From Streptomyces sp. XM4193 (lineage in GTDB: Bacteria > Actinomycetota > Actinomycetes > Streptomycetales > Streptomycetaceae): DNA of 64,000 nt. Of the stretch, positions 54,634 through 63,976 are shown piece by piece; positions within the stretch are counted from its first letter, which is position 1, and each line of letters starts with the position of its first letter. The translations under genes were made by a program, and so were the position numbers. The DNA is taken from positions 806,001 through 870,000 of the forward strand of contig NZ_JALLGK010000001.1 of the NCBI RefSeq assembly GCF_023072595.1, written 5' to 3'. The notes beneath the pieces were generated by a model. That model was not told the origin of the DNA, did no database searches, and was given only the letters and a program-made list of their open reading frames with translations.

Positions 54634-56025
54634 TCAGACGCCGTGCCAGACCGTCGTGGGATTGCAGAACTCGCGGATGCCGTGCCCGGCGAGCTCGCGC
54701 CCGTACCCCGAGCGCTTGGCGCCGCCGAACGGCAGGCCCGGGTGGGAGGCGGTCATGCCGTTGATGAAGACGCCGCCCGCCTCCAGATCGCGCTCGAAAC
54801 GCTCGACCTCCACCTCGTCGCGGGTCCAGGCGTTGGAACTCAGCCCGAAGGGCGTGGAGTTGGCGATGTCGATGGCCTCCTCCAGATCGCCGACCCGGTA
54901 CAGCGTGGCCACCGGGCCGAAGGTCTCCTCCTGGTCGATCCGCATCCGGTCGGTGATGTCGGCGAGCACCGTCGGCTCGTAGTACCAGCCCCGCTCCAGG
55001 CCCTCCGGCCGCTTGCCGCCGCACAGCGTGCGCGCGCCCAGCCGCACCGCGTCCTCGACCAGCTCCTCCAGATCCGCCCGCCCCTGCTCGCTGACCAGCG
55101 GGCCGACCTGGGTCTCCTCCTGCTGCGGGTCGCCCACCACCAGCGCCGCCATACCGGCGGTGAACCGCTCGGCGAACTCGTCGTACACCTCGCCGTGCAC
55201 CAGGAAGCGCTTGGCGGCGATGCAGGACTGCCCGTTGTTCTGGGTGCGTGCCGTCACGGCGACCTCCGCCGCACGGGCGATGTCGGCGGACGGCATGACG
55301 ATGTACGGGTCGCTGCCGCCGAGTTCGAGGACCGTCTTCTTGATCTCGTCACCCGCGACCGAGGCGACCGAGCGGCCCGCGGGCTCGCTCCCGGTGAGCG
55401 TCGCGGCGGCCACCCGCCGGTCCCGCAGCACGGACTCCACCGCGCCCGAGCCGATCAGCAGCGTCTGGAAGCAGCCCTGCGGAAAGCCCGCGCGACGGAA
55501 TAGGTCGTCGAGGTAGAGCGCGGTCTGCGGCACGTTGGACGCGTGCTTGAGCAGGCCGACGTTGCCCGCCATCAGAGCGGGGGCCGCGAAGCGCACCACC
55601 TGCCACAGCGGGAAGTTCCACGGCATCACCGCGAGGATCGGACCGATCGGCCGGTAGCGCACGATCGCCCGTGCCGCGCCCGAGTCCTTGACGTCCGCCG
55701 CCGCGGGGTGCTCGTCGGCCAGTGCCTCCGCGGCGTGGTCGGCGTACCAGCGCATCGCTTTGACGCACTTCTTCGCCTCCGCGCGGGCCGCGTTGATCGG
55801 CTTGCCCATCTCGGTGGTCATCGTGCGGGCGACGTCCTCGACCTCGGACTCCAGCAGATCGGCGGCGCTGTGCAGCAGCCGGCTGCGGGTGGTGAACTCG
55901 GTCAGCCGGTGGCTGCGGTAGGCATCCGCGGCAGTGGCCAGGCACTGCTCGATCCGGTCGGCGTCGAAGGCGTCGAACGTGCGCACTGTCTCGCCCGTGG
56001 ACGGGTTCACGGTGGCGATGGGCAT
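54634..56025 (-). CDS. Aldehyde dehydrogenase, succinate-semialdehyde-dehydrogenase-like
   Basis: A 463-aa NAD(P)-dependent aldehyde dehydrogenase. Motifs: MPWNFPLWQV, LELGGSDPYIV (catalytic Glu), NNGQSCIAAKRF (catalytic Cys) and EETFGPVA. The N-terminus ATVNPSTGETV matches succinate semialdehyde dehydrogenases, so it may turn over 4-aminobutyrate-derived succinate semialdehyde. It is a resident metabolic gene with its own terminator; nothing ties it to the peptide cluster. ATG 56025. Confidence 0.92.
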   Translation of the reverse strand: MPIATVNPSTGETVRTFDAFDADRIEQCLATAADAYRSHRLTEFTTRSRLLHSAADLLESEVEDVARTMTTEMGKPINAARAEAKKCVKAMRWYADHAAEALADEHPAAADVKDSGAARAIVRYRPIGPILAVMPWNFPLWQVVRFAAPALMAGNVGLLKHASNVPQTALYLDDLFRRAGFPQGCFQTLLIGSGAVESVLRDRRVAAATLTGSEPAGRSVASVAGDEIKKTVLELGGSDPYIVMPSADIARAAEVAVTARTQNNGQSCIAAKRFLVHGEVYDEFAERFTAGMAALVVGDPQQEETQVGPLVSEQGRADLEELVEDAVRLGARTLCGGKRPEGLERGWYYEPTVLADITDRMRIDQEETFGPVATLYRVGDLEEAIDIANSTPFGLSSNAWTRDEVEVERFERDLEAGGVFINGMTASHPGLPFGGAKRSGYGRELAGHGIREFCNPTTVWHGV

Positions 56026-56332
56026 GGTGGTGCTCCTCCCTCGGCCCCCGCTTGCGTACGCCGTGGCTCCCCCTCACCCCCGACCGTCCCGCGCCGCGGC
56101 CGTGTGCGCAACACGGCAGCGCTCCGCCCCCGGGGCCCGTCGCGCCGCGGGCGCCCCGCGGAGCCGGGAGGGCGAACCGGCCGCAGCCGCCCGCCGGTTG
56201 GGGTGCTCGCCCGGGAGCGGGGCGTGCGCCGCAGTCACGACGTGCCCGCGTGCCCGCTTCACGGGGCGCGGGTGCGTCGCCCGGGCCGTGCCCGTCCGCG
56301 TGCTGCTGCCGGAGCGCGGGCGGGGCGACTGC
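56026..56332. other. Non-coding gap
   Basis: About 307 bp of G/C-rich sequence between the aldehyde dehydrogenase start and a small ORF end. It presumably carries the aldehyde dehydrogenase promoter. I see no RNA gene or repeat. Confidence 0.6.
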
Positions 56333-56500
56333 TCAGTCCCGGCCCTGCCGTCTGGCGGTCGCCTTCGCCGTCTTGCCCCGCCCCTTGGCGGCCATCGAGT
56401 GCATGTCGCGGGCCTGGTGCTCCGCCCGCTGCTCGACGGCGAGGTTCTTCTGCCGCTGCTGCTCCGCGAACCGGCTGTGCTCCTGGTGGCGTTTGGACAT
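56333..56500 (-). CDS. Small basic hypothetical protein
   Basis: A 55-aa, very charged protein (MSKRHQEHSRFAEQQRQKNL, ending KATARRQGRD). GGGAGGCAAC directly before ATG 56500 is a good ribosome-binding site, which supports a real gene. The composition suggests a mostly helical, nucleic-acid-binding or disordered protein. I do not recognise the family. Confidence 0.6.
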   Translation of the reverse strand: MSKRHQEHSRFAEQQRQKNLAVEQRAEHQARDMHSMAAKGRGKTAKATARRQGRD

Positions 56501-56636
56501 GTTGCCTCCCGCTGCCTCCCGCGCGCGACCTCTCCGCGCACACCTCCACTGTCGCGCGGCTGCCCCCGCCCGGCTACCCGGCGCCCGTACCGCACCCGCC
56601 CGCTCCGTCCCGAACCTGCCGGTAGGGTCTGCTGTC

Positions 56637-57170
56637 ATGCCTCGCCCTTCATCCCGCGAACTCGTACTGGACGCCTACGAGGAGCAGCTGAGGGCCACGG
56701 GGCCCGCCGCCGTCACCCTGGAGGCGGTGGCCCGGCAGGCCGGGGTGTCCAAGGGCGGCCTGCTCTACCACTTCCCCTCCAAGGACGCCCTGCGCGACGC
56801 CCTGCTGCACCGGCTGGAGGAGCGCAACGCGGAGGACATCCGACGGGCGCGCAGCTGCGAACCCGACGCCGTCACCTACTACTTGCGGACCTCCTTCACC
56901 GACGTGACGGAGGAGGACCCGCCCCACCGCACCCTGATGGCGGTGATCCAGCTTGCCGTGCACGAGCCCTCGGCCCGGGCCACTCTCGCCCGCACCACCC
57001 AGGCCTGGCGGACGCTCCTCGCCGAGGAGACCGGCGACGAGTCGACCGCCCGGCTGCTCACCGTCCTCGGCGACGGCCTCTACCTCCACGCGGTGCTGGA
57101 CGTCGACGAGTCGCCGCTGCTGGGCGCGCTGCCCGAACTGCTCAACAGGCTCCGCCCGTCCGCCGGTTGA
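56637..57170 (+). CDS. TetR-family transcriptional regulator
   Basis: A 177-aa TetR-like protein. The HTH reads VTLEAVARQAGVSKGGLLYHFPSKDAL, typical of the family, and the C-terminal part is a helical ligand domain. It is convergent with the MFS gene and overlaps its 3' end by 29 bp. The MFS promoter has tandem inverted repeats that look like TetR operators (58877-58907), so it likely represses the exporter. Confidence 0.92.
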   Translation: MPRPSSRELVLDAYEEQLRATGPAAVTLEAVARQAGVSKGGLLYHFPSKDALRDALLHRLEERNAEDIRRARSCEPDAVTYYLRTSFTDVTEEDPPHRTLMAVIQLAVHEPSARATLARTTQAWRTLLAEETGDESTARLLTVLGDGLYLHAVLDVDESPLLGALPELLNRLRPSAG

Positions 57171-58851
57171 CCGCCGTCGCCCCGACCGGCCCGCCGTCCC
57201 CGACCGGCCCACCGCCGTCACCCGCCCCGCCGTCGTCGTCCCCGTTCCGTACGGCGCCCTCGTCCCGCACGGCCGCCGCGTCGCCGTCGACCGCCGCGGG
57301 TGAGTCGCCCGGGGCGGCCTCCCGGTCGTCCGGGCGCATGCCCCGCAGCAGCACGGCCGCCTGCACCGCCGCGCAGAGCGCCAGTACCAGCGCGATCACC
57401 GCCGCGACGTGCATCCCGCCGACGAACGCCTCCCGCGCCGCCGACAGCACCTCCTCCGCCGGCTGAGGCGGCAGCCGCTCGGCCACCGCGAGCGCGCCGC
57501 CCAGGGTCTCGCCGGCCGCCTCCGCGGCCTGCTCCGGCAGTCCGGCGGGCAGCGCCGCGGACAGCTCCTCCCGGTACACCGAGGAGGCCACGCTGCCGAG
57601 TACGGCGACGCCCAGCGCGCCGCCGAGCTCGTACGCGGTCTCGGAGATCGCCGACGCCGCTCCGGCCTGCTCGGGCGGCGCGGCGGCGATGATCGCGTCG
57701 TTGGTCAGGGTCTCGGCGAGGCCGACGCCCGCGCCGACCAGACCGGCGCTCAGCACCACCAGCCACAGCGCGCTCCCGGTGGTGAAGCCGAGCACCACGC
57801 CGTAGCCCAGCGCCGCCAGCAGCAGACCGCCGCCGATGAGGTGGGAAAGCGGCGCCCGGCGGGCGAGCCGGGCCGCCGCGAGCGCTCCCGCGACCGCCGC
57901 GACCGCCGCCGGCAACAGCCACAACCCCGCCTCGACCGGCCGGATCCCGTGCACCATCTGGAGGTACTGCGGGAAGAAGAACATCAGCCCGACCAGGGCG
58001 AAGACGGCCAGCAGATTGGTGGCGACCGAGACGCTGAACCGGCGGTGCGCGAAGAGGCCGACGTCGATCATCGGCGCCGCCGACCTGCGCTGGCGCCGTA
58101 CGAACAGCGCACCCACGCCGAGCCCCGCGAGCAGCCAGAGCCCGGCGGCGCCCGTCGCTCCCGTCTCGCCGATCTTCTTCACGCCGTAGACGAACGAGAG
58201 CATCCCGGCCAGCGCGAGCACCGCGCTGAGCGGGTCGAAGCGGCCCGGGTCCGGGTCGCGCGACTCCGGCAGCAGCACCGGGCCGAGCACCAGCAGCAAC
58301 AGCATGATCGGCACGTTGATCAGGAAGATCGAGCCCCACCAGAAGTGCTCCAGCAGCACCCCGCCCAGCACCGGCCCGAGGCCCGCGCCGGCGGCGAACG
58401 CCGCGGCCCAGACGGCGATGGCGGTACGGCGCTCGCGCCGGTCGGCGAAGACGTTGCGGATCAGCGAGAGCGTCGAGGGCATCAGCGTCGCGCCGCCCAC
58501 GCCGAGCAGCGCCCGCGCCGCGATGAGCATCTCGGCGCTGGTCGCGTACGCCGCCAGCACCGAGGCGCCGCCGAAGGCGAAGGCGCCGAGCAGCAGCAGC
58601 TTCCTCCGGCCTATCCGGTCGCCGAGAGTGCCCATCAGCACCAGCAGGCCGGCGAGCAGGAAGGAGTAGACGTCCACCATCCACAGCAACTGGCTGCCGG
58701 TGGGCTCCAGTTCGGTGCTCAGGGTGGGCACCGCGAAGCCCAGGATCGTCATGTCGACGCTGATCAGCAGCACCGGCAGGACCAGGGCGACCAGCGCCCA
58801 CCGGCGGCGGCGGGGTGACAGCGGCGCCGGGGCCGCTGTTTCGACGGACAT
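57142..58851 (-). CDS. MFS multidrug exporter, DHA2 (14-TM) family
   Basis: A 569-aa transporter with a DHA2-type N-terminus (LVLPVLLISVDMTILGFAVP) and motif A GTLGDRIGRRKLLL. The C-terminal ~50 residues are a Gly/Asp-rich hydrophilic tail. ATG 58851 has GAGG upstream. Its end overlaps the TetR gene on the other strand. It could export the peptide, but its location beyond the aldehyde dehydrogenase suggests an ordinary efflux pump. Confidence 0.93.
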   Translation of the reverse strand: MSVETAAPAPLSPRRRRWALVALVLPVLLISVDMTILGFAVPTLSTELEPTGSQLLWMVDVYSFLLAGLLVLMGTLGDRIGRRKLLLLGAFAFGGASVLAAYATSAEMLIAARALLGVGGATLMPSTLSLIRNVFADRRERRTAIAVWAAAFAAGAGLGPVLGGVLLEHFWWGSIFLINVPIMLLLLVLGPVLLPESRDPDPGRFDPLSAVLALAGMLSFVYGVKKIGETGATGAAGLWLLAGLGVGALFVRRQRRSAAPMIDVGLFAHRRFSVSVATNLLAVFALVGLMFFFPQYLQMVHGIRPVEAGLWLLPAAVAAVAGALAAARLARRAPLSHLIGGGLLLAALGYGVVLGFTTGSALWLVVLSAGLVGAGVGLAETLTNDAIIAAAPPEQAGAASAISETAYELGGALGVAVLGSVASSVYREELSAALPAGLPEQAAEAAGETLGGALAVAERLPPQPAEEVLSAAREAFVGGMHVAAVIALVLALCAAVQAAVLLRGMRPDDREAAPGDSPAAVDGDAAAVRDEGAVRNGDDDGGAGDGGGPVGDGGPVGATAVNRRTGGAC

Positions 58852-58876
58852 GGGGACCTCCGTGTTCGATCGTTAC

Positions 58877-58907
58877 TGCACCGTCTGGACGGTACAGTTT
58901 CACTGTA
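58877..58907. promoter_or_regulatory. Two adjacent inverted repeats upstream of the MFS gene (candidate TetR operators)
   Basis: The first is accgtc-tg-gacggt (58880-58893), extended to 9-bp arms with one mismatch. The second is tacagt-ttc-actgta (58893-58907), perfect. They lie 26 to 56 bp upstream of the MFS start, where a repressor would block transcription. Confidence 0.65.
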
Positions 58908-58968
58908 GCGGTCCGGCCGCGGAAATGCGCCCCTCGAACATCCGCCCACCGCGCCGTACGATCCGGCC

Positions 58969-59862
58969 ATGTCGAAGAACGGCCAGTGGTACCCGCCCGA
59001 GTGGCCCGACCGGATCAGGGCGCTCAGCAGGGGCGAGCTCACTCCCGTCACCCCGCGTCGGGCGGCCACCGTGATGCTCCTGCGCGACCCGTCCCCGCCC
59101 GGCCCCGCGAGCCCGGCCCCCGCTGCCGGCCCCGACGTCTACCTGCTGCGCCGCCGCACCACGATGGCCTTCGCCGCCGGTGCGTACGCCTACCCCGGCG
59201 GCGCGGTCGACGCCCGCGACGAGGCGGAGGTCCGCTGGGCGGGCCCCTCCCGCGCGCAGTGGGCGGAGCGCCTGGGCGTCGACGCGGCTCGGGCGCAGGC
59301 GACCGTCTGCGCGGCGGTCCGGGAGACCTTCGAGGAGTCCGGCGTACTGCTCGCGGGACGCGATCCGCACACCGTCGTCGAGGACGTCACCGGCGACGAC
59401 TGGGAGGCCGACCGCGGCGCGCTGGTCAGCCGCGAGCTCTCCTTCGCCGACTTCCTGGCCGCGCGCCGACTGGTGCTGCGCAGCGACCTGCTGGGCGCCT
59501 GGGCGCGCTGGATCACCCCCGAGTTCGAGGAACGCCGGTACGACACCTGGTTCTTCACCGCGGCACTGCCGGCCGGTCAACGCACCCGCAACGCCTCGAC
59601 GGAGGCCGACCGCACCCTGTGGACCAGCCCCGCCGACGCCGTCGCCGGCTACGACCGCGGCGAGCTGCTGATGATGCCGCCGACCGTCAGCACCCTGCGC
59701 GAGCTGGCCGCCGCCCGGCTCGCCACCGCCGCCGACGCCACGGCCGCCGCCGCCGGTCGCGACCTCACGCCGGTGCTCGCCCGGGCGCGCCTGGAGGGCG
59801 GGGAGATCGTGCTGAGCTGGCCGGGACACGAGGAATTCGAGAAGAGGATCGACGCCGTATGA
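58969..59862 (+). CDS. NUDIX hydrolase (NUDT19-like)
   Basis: A 297-aa NUDIX-family protein. A PGGAVDARDEAE segment is followed, after a large insertion, by AAVRETFEESGVLL, the split NUDIX box typical of NUDT19-like proteins. It overlaps the next gene by four bases (ATGA). Its substrate may be a CoA-type nucleotide; this is a conserved chromosomal gene. Confidence 0.85.
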   Translation: MSKNGQWYPPEWPDRIRALSRGELTPVTPRRAATVMLLRDPSPPGPASPAPAAGPDVYLLRRRTTMAFAAGAYAYPGGAVDARDEAEVRWAGPSRAQWAERLGVDAARAQATVCAAVRETFEESGVLLAGRDPHTVVEDVTGDDWEADRGALVSRELSFADFLAARRLVLRSDLLGAWARWITPEFEERRYDTWFFTAALPAGQRTRNASTEADRTLWTSPADAVAGYDRGELLMMPPTVSTLRELAAARLATAADATAAAAGRDLTPVLARARLEGGEIVLSWPGHEEFEKRIDAV

Positions 59863-60689
59863 CGAACGCCGCACTTCCTGGCCGCCCGCGCGAGGCCGTC
59901 ACCGCCGGTCGCATCACCGAGCGGGCGGTCTGCGTCCTCGCGCCCAATCCCGGCCACATGACCCTGGACGGCACCAACACCTGGATCGTCAGCGAGCCGG
60001 GTTCCACGGAAGCGGTCGTCATCGACCCCGGCCCGCACGACGAGGAGCATCTGCGCAACGTCGTCGCCACCGCCGAGTCGCTGGGCCTGAGCATCTGCCT
60101 CACGCTGCTCTCGCACGGCCACGGCGACCACTCCGACGGGCTGGCCCGCTTCGCCGAGCTCACCGGCGCACCGGTCCGCGCCCACGATCCGGCACACCGG
60201 ATCGGCGAGGCGGGGGGTCTGTCCGCCGGCGACGTGGTCACCGTCGGCGGGCTCGCGCTGGACGTCGTCCCCACCCCCGGACACACCCAGGACTCCGTCT
60301 CCTTCGTCCTGCCCGCCGACGGCGTGCTGTTCAGCGGCGACACCGTGCTCGGGCGCGGGACCAGCATCGTCGCCCACCCCGACGGGCGGCTCGGCGACTA
60401 CCTGGACTCGCTGCGGGCGCTGCGCGAACTCGTCGTGGGAGAAGGGCTGACGACGGTGCTGCCGGGTCACGGACCGGTGCTGGACGACGCACTCGGCGTC
60501 ATTGACTACTACCTGGTGCACCGCGCCAACCGGCTGGCGCAGGTGGAGACGGCGGTGGAGTCGGGCCACCGCACCGCGCCCGAGGTCGTCGCCCACGTCT
60601 ACGCCGACGTGGACCCCGCCCTGTGGCCGGCCGCCGAACTCTCGGTGCGCGCCCAACTCGACTACCTCACCGAACACGGCCTGATCTAG
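59859..60689 (+). CDS. Metallo-beta-lactamase-fold hydrolase (LACTB2-like)
   Basis: A 276-aa MBL-fold protein with metal motif SHGHGDHSDG and later ligands in PTPGHTQDSV, FSGDTVLG and LPGHGPVLDD. It begins NPGHMTLDGTNTW, as in LACTB2-like enzymes. Start ATG 59859 overlaps the NUDIX stop, so the two are co-translated. A role in RNA or thioester hydrolysis is possible. Convergent with crp. Confidence 0.88.
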   Translation: MTNAALPGRPREAVTAGRITERAVCVLAPNPGHMTLDGTNTWIVSEPGSTEAVVIDPGPHDEEHLRNVVATAESLGLSICLTLLSHGHGDHSDGLARFAELTGAPVRAHDPAHRIGEAGGLSAGDVVTVGGLALDVVPTPGHTQDSVSFVLPADGVLFSGDTVLGRGTSIVAHPDGRLGDYLDSLRALRELVVGEGLTTVLPGHGPVLDDALGVIDYYLVHRANRLAQVETAVESGHRTAPEVVAHVYADVDPALWPAAELSVRAQLDYLTEHGLI

Positions 60690-60818
60690 ACCGCCACCCA
60701 CCCGGTCCCTGCGCACGGGCGCGATCGGGGGCCGTACGGCGGGCTGCGGCGTGGGCCGGGCGTACGGCGCGCACGGGCGCGCGGGGCGCGACGGCGCGTA
60801 CAGGTCCGGGCACGCGAA

Positions 60819-60854
60819 ACGGGCGGGGCGGGGTCGAGCCCGTGCCCCGCCCGT
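60819..60854. terminator. Hairpin terminator between the MBL gene and crp
   Basis: An 11-bp perfect stem (acgggcggggc, 60819-60829, with 60844-60854) and a 14-nt loop, in the convergent gap. Confidence 0.7.
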
Positions 60855-60881
60855 GTCGGCGGTTGTCGTCCGGTCCGGCGC

Positions 60882-61556
60882 TCAGCGGCTGCGCTTGGCG
60901 AGCCGCTCCACGTCCAGGAGGATCACGGCGCGTGCCTCCAGCCGGAGCCAGCCGCGCCCGGCGAAGTCGGCGAGCGCCTTGTTGACCGTCTCGCGGGAGG
61001 CGCCGACGAGCTGCGCCAACTCCTCCTGGGTCAGGTCGTGCACCACGTGGATGCCTTCCTCCGACTGCACGCCGAAGCGGCGCGAGAGGTCCAGCAGCGC
61101 CTTCGCCACGCGGCCCGGCACATCGGAGAAGACCAGGTCGGACATCGAGTCGTTGGTGCGGCGCAGCCTGCGCGCGATCGCACGCAGCAGCGCCATCGCG
61201 ACCTCGGGCCGCACGTTGAGCCAGGGCTGGAGGTCGCCGTGCCCCAGACCCAGCAGCTTGACCTCGGTCAACGCGCTCGCCGTGGCGGTGCGCGGTCCGG
61301 GGTCGAAGAGGGACAGCTCGCCGATCAGCTCGCCCGGTCCCAGCACCGCGAGCATGTTCTCGCGGCCGTCGGGGGAGGTGCGATGCAGCTTCACCTTGCC
61401 CTCGGTGACCACGTACAGGCGGTCGCCGGGGTCTCCCTCGTGGAACAGGGCTTCGCTGCGAGCCAGCGTCATCTCGGACATGGAGGCACGCAGCTCAGCC
61501 GCCTGCTCTTCATCGAGCGCCGCGAAGAGGGGGGCGCGCCGCAGAACGTCGTCCAC
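60882..61556 (-). CDS. crp: Cyclic-AMP receptor protein family regulator (Crp)
   Basis: A 224-aa Crp/FNR-family regulator. The cyclic-nucleotide fold ([38 protein letters not shown]) is followed by an HTH ([21 protein letters not shown]). Length and sequence match the Crp of Streptomyces, a global activator of secondary metabolism and germination. ATG 61556. Its closeness to a large cluster is notable but may be chance. Confidence 0.95.
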   Translation of the reverse strand: MDDVLRRAPLFAALDEEQAAELRASMSEMTLARSEALFHEGDPGDRLYVVTEGKVKLHRTSPDGRENMLAVLGPGELIGELSLFDPGPRTATASALTEVKLLGLGHGDLQPWLNVRPEVAMALLRAIARRLRRTNDSMSDLVFSDVPGRVAKALLDLSRRFGVQSEEGIHVVHDLTQEELAQLVGASRETVNKALADFAGRGWLRLEARAVILLDVERLAKRSR

Positions 61557-61801
61557 GAGTTCTCTCCTTGTCGACCGGCCCTTGGGGGATACGGAACGTA
61601 CCGCCCCATGATGCCGGACGTCGAAACAGTGCGATCAGTCACAAGTTTGACCTACGGGTGGCCACAGGCGTACGGCAGGGGGCTGATTGGCCGGTGAATC
61701 CATGTGGATCGGGGCGAATGTCGGTGGCCGCCCTTAGGCTGGCCGAGTGGTCGAAATCGCCGGTGCAGGCCGGTGCGAGCCCGAGAAGAGGAGCCGACTG
61801 G
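61557..61801. promoter_or_regulatory. Divergent promoter region between crp and nth
   Basis: About 245 bp between the crp start (-) and the nth start (+). It must carry both promoters. A GAAGAGGAG sequence lies before the nth GTG. No operator could be assigned with confidence. Confidence 0.55.
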
Positions 61802-62677
61802 GTGCCACCATCACGGAATTCCGCTGTGGGCGAACGTGAGCACGACGGTGCGCGCAGGGAGTCCGCGAAGGCCCCGAAACCGGGCGCGGCGCGCAGATCG
61901 TCCGGGGCGAAGCCCGAGTCGCGGCTGGCGATGGTGCGGCGGGCCCGTCGCATCGACCGCGAGCTGGCGGAGGTCTACTACTACGCCCACCCCGAGCTCG
62001 ACTTCGACAACCCCTTCCAGCTGCTGGTGGCGACGGTCCTCTCCGCCCAGACGACCGATCTGCGGGTCAACCAGACGACCCCGGCGCTCTTCGCGCACTA
62101 CCCCACGCCGGAGGAGATGGCCGCGGCGCCGCCGGAGCGGTTGGAGGAGCTGATCAGGCCCACCGGCTTCTTCCGCAACAAGACCAAGTCCCTCATCGGC
62201 CTCTCCGCCGCCCTCCGCGACAACTTCGGCGGCGAGGTTCCCGGCCGCCTGGAGGACCTCACCAGCCTGCCCGGAGTGGGTCGCAAGACGGCCTTCGTCG
62301 TCCTGGGGAACGCGTTCGGGCACCCGGGCATCACGGTGGACACGCACTTCGGGCGTCTGGTGCGCCGCTGGAAGCTGACGGAGCAGACCGACCCGGAGAA
62401 GGTCGAGGCCGAGATCGGCGAGATCATCCCCAAACGGGACTGGACGATGTTCTCGCACCGCACCATCTTCCACGGGCGCCGCATCTGCCACTCGCGCAAG
62501 CCTGCCTGCGGTGCCTGCCCCATCGCGCACCTCTGCCCCTCCTACGGCGAGGGGGAGACGGACGAGGAGAAGGCCCGCAAGCTGCTCAAGTACGAGATGG
62601 GCGGGCAGCCCGGCCAGCGGCTCAAGCCCCCGCCGGACTATCCCGGCCGTCCCGCGCCCGCGCTGGGGGACCGGTGA
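61802..62677 (+). CDS. nth: Endonuclease III (base-excision DNA glycosylase/AP lyase)
   Basis: A 291-aa HhH-GPD glycosylase. The helix-hairpin-helix reads [13 protein letters not shown] with the catalytic Lys, the catalytic Asp is in VDTHFGR, and a C-terminal 4Fe-4S cluster has cysteines in [17 protein letters not shown]. The ~45-residue N-terminal extension is Lys/Arg/Ala-rich. GTG 61802 is chosen because of the GAAGAGGAG site; a later start is possible. Confidence 0.95.
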   Translation: MPPSRNSAVGEREHDGARRESAKAPKPGAARRSSGAKPESRLAMVRRARRIDRELAEVYYYAHPELDFDNPFQLLVATVLSAQTTDLRVNQTTPALFAHYPTPEEMAAAPPERLEELIRPTGFFRNKTKSLIGLSAALRDNFGGEVPGRLEDLTSLPGVGRKTAFVVLGNAFGHPGITVDTHFGRLVRRWKLTEQTDPEKVEAEIGEIIPKRDWTMFSHRTIFHGRRICHSRKPACGACPIAHLCPSYGEGETDEEKARKLLKYEMGGQPGQRLKPPPDYPGRPAPALGDR

Positions 62678-62771
62678 GGTCCTGCGCGGAGCGGGCCGTT
62701 CCCTCGGCGCCGACCGCCTCGCGTCGCCGCCGCACCCCGCGTCCTGTCCCCGCCGTCGGGCGGAGCCGCCG

Positions 62772-63800
62772 ATGAGCGCCCCGCGGTCGCACGGCCGCAC
62801 GCCGCGGCCGCGTTCCGCCGATTCGGTGCCGTCGCCCGCGAGCCGCTCCCCGGAGGGCCGTTCGCCCGCCGGCGGTTCAGCCGCGGACCGTTCAGCCGCT
62901 CAGGTGTCGTCCGCGGGACGTCCCGCGGACCAGTCGCGCCCGGGCCGGGCGCGCCCCGAGGGGTCGTCGGCGGACCGGCTGTCGGGAGGCCGGGCGCCGG
63001 GGGACGGGTCTGTGGACCGGCCCGGTGAGGGCGAGGTGGGAGAGGCGCCGCAGGTGAGCGACGAGGGCCTGCCCGTGTGGCTGGGTGGTCTTGCGGAGGC
63101 CGCCGCCGGGCTGCGCCCCGAGCAGCTGAGCCGGTTCCTGCCGCCGCCCGGGGGCGGGCGCCAGTCCGCCGTGCTGGTGCTCTTCGGCGACGCCGCCACC
63201 GCCGTACAGCCCTCCGGCCCGTCCGCGTCCGGCCCGTCCGCCGTTTCGTCCGGCGACAGCGGTTCTGCCGGCGGCTCCGCCGGTGCCGAGCCGGAGCCGT
63301 ATCTGCTGCTGATGGAGCGTGCGTCGAGCCTGCGGGCGCACGCCGGGCAGCCGTCGTTTCCCGGTGGCGCCCTCGATCCGGAGGACGGCGATCCGCAGGG
63401 CGCGGGGCCGCTGCGCGCCGCGCTGCGCGAGGCGGAGGAGGAGACCGGGCTCGATCCCTCGGGAGTGCAGATCTTCTCGGTCCTGCCGAAGCTCTACATC
63501 CCGGTCAGCGACTTCGTGGTGACGCCGGTGCTGGGCTGGTGGCGGGAGCCGAGCCCGGTGGCGGCCGTCGACGAGGGCGAGACTGCCCGGGTGTTCACGG
63601 TGCCGCTGGCGGAGCTGGCCGACCCGGCCAACCGGGGCATCGCCGTCCACCCCAGCGGCTACCGGGGCGCCTGCTTCCAGGTGCACGGCGCGCTGGTGTG
63701 GGGGTTCACCGCGGGCGTGATCGACCGGATCCTCCATCACGGCGGCTGGGAGCGGCCCTGGGACCGCGAGCGGAGCATCCCGCTGGACTGGCACTCCTGA
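62772..63800 (+). CDS. NUDIX hydrolase, coenzyme A pyrophosphatase (NudL)-like
   Basis: A 342-aa protein. Residues 1-~95 are a Ser/Arg/Pro-rich, probably disordered extension. The catalytic part has SLRAHAGQPSFPGG, a NudL-type motif, and the NUDIX box LREAEEETGLD. ATG 62772. In Streptomyces this gene commonly sits between nth and a MarP-like protease, as here. Confidence 0.9.
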   Translation: MSAPRSHGRTPRPRSADSVPSPASRSPEGRSPAGGSAADRSAAQVSSAGRPADQSRPGRARPEGSSADRLSGGRAPGDGSVDRPGEGEVGEAPQVSDEGLPVWLGGLAEAAAGLRPEQLSRFLPPPGGGRQSAVLVLFGDAATAVQPSGPSASGPSAVSSGDSGSAGGSAGAEPEPYLLLMERASSLRAHAGQPSFPGGALDPEDGDPQGAGPLRAALREAEEETGLDPSGVQIFSVLPKLYIPVSDFVVTPVLGWWREPSPVAAVDEGETARVFTVPLAELADPANRGIAVHPSGYRGACFQVHGALVWGFTAGVIDRILHHGGWERPWDRERSIPLDWHS

Positions 63801-63976
63801 GCGGGCTTCGGGCCGTCACTCCCGGGCAGTCCGGATGGGCACTCCCGTACGAGTGGTGTCTCCGGTGTGCGAGTTGACGGCGTATCAGGCGCGCGACCTT
63901 CGTACGCGGTGACCCGTAGGGAGCACCGGAGCCCCGACCGGTGGCCCCGGGGCGAGGAATAGGCAAGGCTTGCGCG

